DNA from: Xanthostigma xanthostigma
Lineage: Eukaryota; Arthropoda; Insecta; Raphidioptera; Raphidiidae
Reading direction: 5' to 3'
Assembly: GCA_963575645.1 (NCBI GenBank)
Contig: OY754469.1
Span: forward strand, 25,562,001-25,626,000
DNA: 64,000 bases
Shown here piece by piece: positions 55,296 through 64,000 of the stretch. The notes under the pieces are model-generated. The model worked only from the letters and a program-made list of their open reading frames with translations. It did not search any database and was not told the DNA's origin. Each line of letters opens with the position of its first letter. The stretch's first letter is position 1. Made by a program: the position numbers and the translations under genes.

Positions 55296-56615
55296 GGTCC
55301 TTATAGGCAAAATTGCTTTTTTTCATGAGGGTAAGTCTATTTACACTATAACATTCAGGTTTGGATCATTCTCTCATAAGAAAATGCAAACTGCATATTA
55401 ACCATTATTTTAACGCAAACAAGCAGTTTTTACATGCTTCACGACAATTGCGTGCAAATGAGTCCTTATAGGCAAAATTGCTTTATTTTACAAAGGTAAG
55501 TCTATTTACACTATAACATTCAGGTTTGGATCATTCTCTCATAAGAAAATGCAAACTGCATATTAACCATTATTTAAACGCAGACAAGCAGTTTTTACAT
55601 GCTTTACGACAATTAGGTGCAAATGAGTCTTTATAAGCAAAATTGCTTTATTTCATGAGGATAAGTCTATTTACACTATAACATTCAGGTTTGGATCAAT
55701 CTTTCATAAGAAAATGCAAACTGCATATTAACCATTATTTTAACGCAGACAAGCAGTTTTTACATGCTACACGACAATTGCGTGCAAATGAGTCCTTATA
55801 GGCAAAATTGCTTTATTTTACAAAAGTAAGTCTATTTTTACTATAACATTCAGGTTTGGATCATTCTCTCATAAGAAAATGCAAACTGCATATTAACCAT
55901 TATTTTAACGCATACAAGCAGTTTTTACATGCTTTATGACAATTAGGGTCAAATGAGTCCTTATAGGCAAAATTGCTTTATTTCATGAAGGTAAGTCTAT
56001 TTACACTATACCATTCAATTTTGGATCATTCTCTCATAAGAAAATGCAAACTGCAAATTAACCATTATTTTAACGCTGACAAGCAGTTTTTACATGCTTT
56101 ATGACAATTAGGGGCAAATGAGTCCCTATAGGCAAAATTGCTTTATTTCATGAAGGTAAGTCTATTTACACTATAACATTTAGGTTTGGATCATTCTTTC
56201 ATAAGAAAATGCAAACTGCATAATAACCATTATTTTAACGCAAGCAAGCAGTTTTTACATGCTTCACGACAATTGCATGCAAATGAGTCCTTATAGGCAA
56301 AAATGCTTTATTTTACAAAGGTAAGTCTATTTACACTATAACATTCAGGTTTGAATCATTCTCTAATAAGAAAATGCAAACTGCATATTAACCATTATTT
56401 AAACGCAGACAAGCAGTTTTTACATGCTTTACGACAATTAGGTGCAAATGAGTCTTTATAAGCAAAATTGCTTTATTTCATGAGGATAAGTCTATTTACA
56501 CTATAACATTCAGGTTTGGATCAATCTTTCATAAGAAAATGCAAACTGCATATTAACAATTATTTTAACGCTGACAAGCAGTTTTTACATGCTTTATGAC
56601 AATTAGGGGCAAATG
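55296..56615. repeat. Junction segment between copies B and C
   Basis: Eight monomers, including a TACACGAC / TACCATTCAATTTTGG block like those at 5-9 kb, and class E at 56,220 with the odd CGCAAGCAAGCAG. The blocks on either side belong to the long-block family, so this is a patchwork of pieces known from elsewhere in the array. No unique sequence was seen. Confidence 0.8.
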
Positions 56616-59600
56616 AGTCCCTATAGGCAAAATTGCTTTATTTCATGAAGGTAAGTCTATTTACACTATAACATTCAGGTTTGGATCATTTTCTCATAAG
56701 AAAATGCAAACTGCATATTAACCATTATTTTAACGCTGACAAGCAGTTTTTACATGCTTTATGACAATTGCATGCAAATGAGTCCTTATAGGCAAAAATG
56801 CTTTATTTTACAAAGGTAAGTCTATTTACACTATAACATTCAGGTTTGGATCATTCTCTCATAAGAAAATGCAAACTGCATATTAATCATTATTTAAACG
56901 CAGACAAGCAGTTTTTACATGCTTTACGACAATTAGGTGCAAATGAGTCTTTATAGGCAAAATTGCTTTATTTCATGAGGGTAAGTCTATTTACACTATA
57001 ACATTCAGGTTTGGATCATTCTCTCATAAGAAAATGCAAACTGCATATTTACTATCATTTTTACGCAGACAAGCAGTTTTTACATGCTTCACGACAATTG
57101 CGTGCAAATGAGTCCATATATGCAAAATTGCTTTATTTTACAAAGTTAAGTCTATTTACAGTATAATATTCAGGTTTGGATTATTCTGTCATAAGCAAAT
57201 GCAAACTGCATATTAACTATTATTTAAACGCAGACAAGCAGTTTTTACATGCTTTACGACAATTAGGTGCAAATGAGTCCTTATAGGCAAAATTGCTTTA
57301 TTTCATGAGGGTTAGTCTATTTACACTATAACATTTAGGTTTGGATCATTCTCTCATAAGAAAATGCAAACTGCATATTAACCATTATTTAAACGCAGAC
57401 AAGCAGTTTTTACATGCTTTACGACAATTAGGTGCAAATGAGTCTTTATAGGCAAAATTGCTTTATTTCATGAGGATAAGTCTATTTACACTATAACATT
57501 CAGGTTTGGATCATTCTTTCATAAGAAAATGCAAACTGCATATTAACCATGATTTTAACGCAGACAAGCAGTTTTTACATGCTTTATGACAATTAGGTGC
57601 AAATGAGTCTTAATAGGCAAAATTGCTTTATTTCATGAGGGTAAGTCTATTTACACTATAACATTCAGGTTTGGATCATTCTCTCATAAGAAAATGCAAA
57701 CTGCATATTAACCATTATTTTAACGCAGACAAGCAGTTTTTACATGCTTTATGACAATTAGGGGCAAATGAATCCTTATAGGCAAAATTGCTTTATTTCA
57801 TGAAGGTATAACTATTTACACTATAACATTCAGGTTTGGATCATTCTCTCATAAGAAAATGCAAACTGCATATTATCCATTATTTTAACGCAGACAAGCA
57901 GTTTTTACATGCTTTACGACAATTAGGTGCAAATAAGTCCTTATAGGCAAAATTGCTTAATTTTACAAAGGTAGTTTACTTAAACTATAACATTCAGGTT
58001 TAGATCATTCTCTCATAAGAAAATGCAAACTGCATATTAACTATTATTTTAACGCATACAAGCAGTTTTTACATGCTTTATGACAATTAGGTGCAAATGA
58101 GTCTTTATAGGCAAAATTGCTTTATTTCATGAGGGTAAGTCTATTTACACTATAACATTCAGGTTTGGATCATTCTCTCATAAGAAAATGCAAACTGCAT
58201 ATTTACTATCATTTTAACGCATACAAGCAGTTTTTACATACTTTATGACAATTAGGTGCAAATGAGTCTTTATAGGCTAAATTGCTTTATTTCATGAGGG
58301 TAAGTCTATTTACACTATAACATTCAGGTTTGGATCATTCTTTCATAAGGAAATGCAAACTGCATATTAACCATTATTTTAACGCAGACAAGCAGTTTTT
58401 ACATGCTTCACGACAATTGCGTGCAAATGAGTCCTTATAGGCAAAATTGCTTTATTTTACAAAGGTAAGTCTATTTTCACTATAACATTCAGGTTTGGAT
58501 CATTCTCTCATAAGAAAATGCAAACTGCATATTATACATTATTTTAACGCATACAAGCAGTTTTGACATGCTTTATGACAATTAGGGGCAAATGAGTCCT
58601 TATAGGCAAAATTGCTTTATTTCATGAAGGTAAGTCTATTTACACTATAACATTCAGGTTTGGATCATTCTCTCATAAGAAAATGCAAACTGCATATTAA
58701 CCATTATTTTAACGCTGACAAGCAGTTTTTACATGCTTTATGACAATTAGGGGCAAATGAGTCCCTATAGGCAAAATTGCTTTATTTCATGAAGGTAAGT
58801 CTATTTACACTATAACATTCAGGTTTGGATCATTTTCTCATAAGAAAATGCAAACTGCATATTAACCATTATTTTAACGCTGACAAGCAGTTTTTACATG
58901 CTTTATGACAATTAGGGGCAAATGAGTCCCTATGGGCAAAATTGCTTTATTTCATGAAGGTAAGTCTATTTACACTATAACATTTAGGTTTGGATCATTC
59001 TTTCATAAGAAAATGCAAACTGCATAATAACCATTATTTTAACGCAGACAAGCAGTTTTTACATGCTTCACGACAATTGCATGCAAATGAGTCCTTATAG
59101 GCAAAAATGCTTTATTTTACAAAGGTAAGTCTATTTACACTATAACATTCAGGTTTGGATCATTCTCTCATAAGAAAATGCAAACTGCATATTAACCATT
59201 ATTTAAACGCAGACAAGCAGTTTTTACATGCTTTACGACAATTGCGTGCAAATGAGTCCTTATATGCAAAATTGCTTTATTTTACAAAGTTAAGTCTATT
59301 TACACTATAATATTCAGGTTTGGATTATTCTCTCATAAGCAAATGCAAACTGCATATTAACTATTATTTAAACGCAGACAAGCAGTTTTTACATGCTTTA
59401 TGACAATTAGGTGCAAATGAGTCCTTATAGGCAAAATTGCTTTATTTCATGAGGGTTAGTCTATTTACACTATAACATTTAGGTTTGGATCATTCTCTCA
59501 TAAGAAAATGCAAACTGCATATTAATCATTATTTAAACGCAGACAAGCAGTTTTTACATGCTTTACGACAATTAGGTGCAAATGAGTCTTTATAGGCAAA

Positions 59601-62600
59601 ATTGCTTTATTTCATGAGGATAAGTCTATTTACACTATAACATTCAGGTTTGGATCATTCTTTCATAAGAAAATGCAAACTGCATATTAACCATTATTTT
59701 AACGCAGACAAGCAGTTTTTACATGCTTTATGACAATTAGGGGCAAATGAGTCCTTATAGGCAAAATTGCTTTATTTCATGAAGGTATAACTATTTACAC
59801 TATAACATTCAGGTTTGGATCATTCTCTCATAAGAAAATGCAAACTGCATATTATCCATTATTTTAACGCAGACAAGCAGTTTTTACATGCTTTACGACA
59901 ATTAGGTGCAAATAAGTCCTTATAGGCAAAATTGCTTAATTTTACAAAGGTAGTTTACTTAAACTATAACATTCAGGTTTAGATCATTCTCTCATAAGAA
60001 AATGCAAACTGCATATTAACTATTATTTTAACGCATACAAGCAGTTTTTACTTGCTTTATGACAATTAGGTGCAAATGAGTCTTTATAGGCAAAATTGCT
60101 TTATTTCATGAGGGTAAGTCTATTTACACTATAACATTCAGGTTTGGATCATTCTCTCATAAGAAAATGCAAACTGCATATTTACTATCATTTTAACGCA
60201 TACAAGCAGTTTTTACATGCTTTATGACAATTAGGTGCAAATGAGTCTTTATAGGCAAAATTGCTTTATTTCATGAGGGTAAGTCTATTTACACTATAAC
60301 ATTCAGGTTTGGATCATTCTTTCATAAGAAAATGCAAACTGCATATTAACCATTATTTTAACGCAGACAAGCAGTTTTACATGCTTCACGACAATTGCGT
60401 GCAAATGAGTCCTTATAGGCAAAATTGCTTTATTTTACAAAGGTAAGTCTATTTTTACCATAACATTCTGGTTTAGATCATTCTCTCATAAGAAAATGCA
60501 AACTGCATATTAACCATTATTTTAACGCATACAAGCAGTTTTTACATGCTTTATGACAACTAGGGGCGAATGAGTCCTTATAGGCAAAATTGCTTTATTT
60601 CATGAAGGTAAGTCTATTTACACTATAACATTTAGGTTTGGATCATTCTCTCATAAGAAAAGGCAAACTGCATATTAACCATTATTTTAACGCAAACAAG
60701 CAGTTTTTACATGTTTCACGACAATTGCGTGCAAATGAGTCCTTATAGGCAAAATTGCTTTATTTTACAAAGTAAAGTCTATTTACACTAAACATTCAGG
60801 TTTGGATCATTCTCTCATAAGAAAATGCAAACTGCATATTAACCATTATTTAAACGCAGACAAGCAGTTTTTACATGCTTTACGACAATTAGGTGCAAAT
60901 GAGTCCTTATAAGCAAAATTGCTTTATTTCATGAGGGTTTGTCTATTTACACTATAACATTTAGGTTTGGATCATTCTCTCATAAGAAAATGCAAACTGC
61001 ATATTAACCATTATTTAAACGCAGACAAGCAGTTTTTACATGCTTTACGACAATTAGGTGCAAATGAGTCTTTATAGGCAAAATTGCTTTATTTCATGAG
61101 GATAAGTATATTTACACTATAACATTCAGGTTTGGATCAATCTTTCATAAGATAAAGCAAACTGCATATTAACCATTATTTTAACGCAGACAAGCAGTTT
61201 TTACATGCTTTATGACAATTAGGGGCAAATGAGTACTTATAGGCAAAATTGCTTTTTTTCATGAAGGTATAACAATTTACACTATAACATTCAGGTTTGG
61301 ATCATTTTCTCATTAGAAAATGCAAACTGCATATTATCCATTATTTAAACGCAGACAAGCAGTTTTTACATGCTTTACGACAATTAGGTGCAAATAAGTC
61401 CTTATAGGCAAAATTGCTTTATTTTACAAAGGTAAGTTTACTTAAACTATAACATTCAGGTTTGGATCATTCTCTCATAAGAAAATGCTAACTGCATATT
61501 TACTATCATTTTAACGCATACAAGCAGTTTTTACATGCTTTATGACAATTAGGTGCAAATGAGTCTTTATAGGCAAAATTGCTTTATTTCATGAGGGTAA
61601 GTCTATTTACACTATAACATTCAGGTTTGGATCATTCTTTCATAAGGAAATGCAAACTGCATATTAACCATTATTTTAACGCAGACAAGCAGTTTTTACA
61701 TGCTTCACGACAATTGCGTGCAAATGAGTCCTTATAGGCAAAATTGCTTTATTTTACAAAGGTAAGTCTATTTTCACTATAACATTCAGGTTTGGATCAT
61801 TCTCTCATAAGAAAATGCAAACTGCATATTATACATTATTTTAACGCATACAAGCAGTTTTTACATGCTTTATGACAATTAGGGGCAAATGAGTCCTTAT
61901 AGGCAAAATTGCTTTATTTCATGAAGGTAAGTCTATTTACACTATTACATTCAGGTTTGGATCATTCTCTCATAAGAAAATGCAAACTGCATATTAACAA
62001 TTATTTTAACGCTGACAAGCAGTTTTTACATGCTTTATGACAATTAGGGGCAAATGAGTCCCTATAGGCAAAATTGCTTTATTTCATGAAGGTAAGTCTA
62101 TTTACACTATAACATTTAGGTTTGGATCATTCTTTCATAAGAAAATGCAAACTGCATAATAACCATTATTTTAACGCAGACAAGCAGTTTTTACATGCTT
62201 CACGACAATTGCATGCAAATGAGTCCTTATAGGCAAAAATGCTTTATTTTACAAAGGTAAGTCTATTTACACTATAACATTCAGGTTTGGATCATTCTCT
62301 CATAAGAAAATGCAAACTGCATATTAACCATTATTTAAACGCAGACAAGCAGTTTTTACATGCTTTACGACAATTAGGTGCAAATAAGTCTTTATAGGCA
62401 AAATTGCTTTATTTCATGAGGGTAAGTCTATTTACACTATATCATTCAGGTTTGGATCATTCTTTCATAAGAAAATGCAAACTGCATATTAACCATTATT
62501 TTAACGCAGACAAGCAGTTTTTACATGCTTCACGACAATTGCGTGCAAATGAGTCCTTATAGGCAAAAATGCTTTATTTTACAAAGGTAAGTCTATTTAC

Positions 62601-64000
62601 ACTATAACATTTAGGTTTGGATCATTCTCTCATAAGAAAATGCAAACTGCATATTAACCATTATTTAAACGCAGACAAGCAGTTTTTACATGCTTTACGA
62701 CAATTAAGTGCAAATGAGTCCTTATAAGCAAAATTGTTTTATTTCATGAGGGTTAGTCTATTTACACTATAACATTTTTGTTTGGATCATTCTCTCATAA
62801 GAAAATGCAAACTGCATATTAACCATTATTTAAACGCAGACAAGCAGTTTTTACATGCTTTACGACAATTAGGTGCAAATGAGTCTTTATAAGCAAAATT
62901 GCTTTATTTCATGAGGATAAGTCTATTTACACTATAACATTCAGGTTTGGATCAATCTTTCATAAGAAAATGCAAACTGCATATTAACCATTATTTTAAC
63001 GCTGACAAGCAGTTTTTACATGCTTTATGACAATTAGGGGCAAATAGGTCCTTATAGGCAAAATTGCTTTATTTCATGAGGGTTAGTCTATTTACACTAT
63101 AACATCTAGGTTTGGATCATTCTCTCATAAGAAAATGCAAACTGCATATTAACCATTATTTTAATGCAGACAAGCAGTTTTTACATGCTTTATGACAATT
63201 AAGGCAAATGAGTCCTTATAGGCAAAATTGCTTTATTTCATGAAGGTATAACTATTTACACTATAACATTCAGGTTTGGATCATTCTCTCATAAGAAAAT
63301 GTAATTTGCATATTATCCATTATTTTAACGCAGACAAGCAGTTTTTACATGCTTTACGACAATTAGGTGCAAATAAGTCCTTATAGGCAAAATTGCTTTA
63401 TTTTACAAAGGTAAGTTTACTTAAACTATAACATTCAGGTTTAGATCATTCTCTCATAAGAAAATGCAAACTGCATATTAACTATTATTTTAACGCATAC
63501 AAGCAGTTTTTACATGCTTTATGACAATTAGGTGCAAATGAGTCTTTATAGGCAAAATTGCTTTTTTTCATGAGGGTAAGTCTATTTACACTATAACATT
63601 CAGGTTTGGATCATTCTCTCATAAGAAAATGCAAACTGCATATTTACTATCATTTTAACGCATACAAGCAGTTTTTACATGCTTTAGGACAATTAGGTGC
63701 AAATAAGTCCTTATAGGCAAAATTGCTTTATTTTACAAAGGTAAGTTTACTTAAACTATAACATTCAGGTTTAGATCATTCTCTCATAAGAAAATGCAAA
63801 CTGCATAAATTAACTATTATTTTAACGCATACAAGCAGTTTTTACATGCTTTATGACAATTAGGTGCAAATGAGTCTTTATAGGCAAAATTGCTTTATTT
63901 CATGAAGGTAAGTCTATTTACACTATGACATTCAGGTTTGGATCATTCTCTCATAAGAAAATGCAAACTGCATATTAACCATTATTTTAACGCATACAAG
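56616..64000. repeat. Long block, copy C (runs off the window)
   Basis: Matches copy A from 37,330 and is still matching at the last base, where 64,000 corresponds to 45,201. The two-monomer duplications of copy A are absent here, and one monomer that copy A lacks near 44.4 kb is present (63.4-63.56 kb). Class F at 57,153 and class E at 59,024 and 62,156 mark it. The true length of the duplicated block cannot be known from this window. Confidence 0.92.

Larger units (their letters stand above)
1..64000. repeat. 165-bp satellite DNA array filling the window
   Basis: The window consists of about 388 tandem copies of a 165-bp monomer. The motif CTCATAAGAAAATGCAAAC recurs at starts 166, 331, 496, 661, 826 and 991, exactly 165 bp apart, and continues at this spacing with one- to ten-base indels to the end. 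Hand count of a consensus gives 54 G+C of 165 (33%). Landmarks in order: TAAGAAAATGCAAACTGCAT (1-20), two TTAA sites (22-25, 34-37), ACGCAGACAAGCAGTTTTTA (37-56), a variable block (62-80), GGCAAAATTGC (95-105), a variable block (110-122), TTTACACTATAACATTCAGG (129-148) and GGATCATTCTCTCA (152-165). All copies are in one orientation, and neither end of the array is in the window. This is typical of eukaryotic centromeric or heterochromatic satellites; a centromeric role is inference. No family name is recognised. Confidence 0.98.

Noticed and set aside
1-64000. A long repetitive protein, because 165 is a multiple of 3 and frames stay in phase
   Set aside because: The consensus has stops in all three forward frames (TAA at 1, 23, 35, 121 and 138; TAG at 73 and 93; TGA at 83 and 115) and in all three reverse frames (TTA at 22, 29, 34 and 54 on the forward strand). 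Any open stretch is limited to a few monomers with chance changes.
1-64000. CRISPR array or bacterial repeat region
   Set aside because: There is no division into short repeats and unrelated spacers. The full 165 bp repeats with graded divergence, and there are no cas-like genes.
1-64000. Human-type alpha satellite
   Set aside because: The monomer is 165 bp and not 171 bp, the sequence shows no resemblance that I recognise, and no CENP-B box-like motif was seen.
1-64000. Retroelement or DNA transposon inside the array
   Set aside because: Following the monomer spacing through the window leaves no room for an insert; spacing anomalies are small indels or whole monomers.

Overview
The whole 64 kb window is one uninterrupted tandem array of an AT-rich satellite DNA. 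The repeat unit is 165 bp, about 33% G+C by hand count of a consensus, and about 388 head-to-tail copies fill the window from the first base to the last. All copies lie in the same orientation. I found no gene, RNA gene, transposon, CRISPR array, microsatellite or unique sequence between copies. Because 165 is a multiple of 3, reading frames keep their phase across copies, but all six frames of the consensus carry stop codons, so the array does not encode a repetitive protein. An array of this size and uniformity points to eukaryotic heterochromatin, most plausibly a centromeric or pericentromeric satellite. I do not recognise the family and cannot name the organism. Variants at the monomer's CpG sites look like CpG decay, which hints at a host that methylates DNA.

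Numbering below starts each monomer at the TAAG of the motif CTCA|TAAG. Monomers fall into recurrent classes defined by linked differences at about positions 20-40, 62-80 and 110-122. The classes are arranged in irregular higher-order repeats (HORs) rather than one fixed HOR. Distances between diagnostic variants are near-integer numbers of monomers: 8, 12, 14, 16, 17, 21, 22, 55.

Layout: 1-1,484 mixes the basic classes and is paralogous to 48,124-49,560. 1,485-5,067 is an irregular mixture. 5,068-7,380 and 7,381-9,693 are adjacent copies of a 14-monomer (2,313 bp) unit. 9,694-16,680 carries a partial 22-monomer periodicity and a rare divergent monomer. 16,680-19,916 leads into the largest tandem duplication: 19,917-28,985 (9,069 bp, 55 monomers) followed directly by 28,986-37,067 (the same unit less about six monomers). 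37,330-45,201 recurs at 56,616-64,000, about 19 kb away, and a 3.9 kb core of it occurs a third time at 51,370-55,295. Between these lie older mosaic segments (45,202-51,369) whose relatives are at 1-1.5 kb and 13-14.5 kb.

The picture is of an array growing by unequal exchange or similar copying at several scales, from single 2- and 4-monomer duplications (330 and 658 bp) to blocks of 8-9 kb. Distances were obtained by reading positions of diagnostic variants by eye; no alignment was run, so block edges are good to roughly one monomer unless given exactly.
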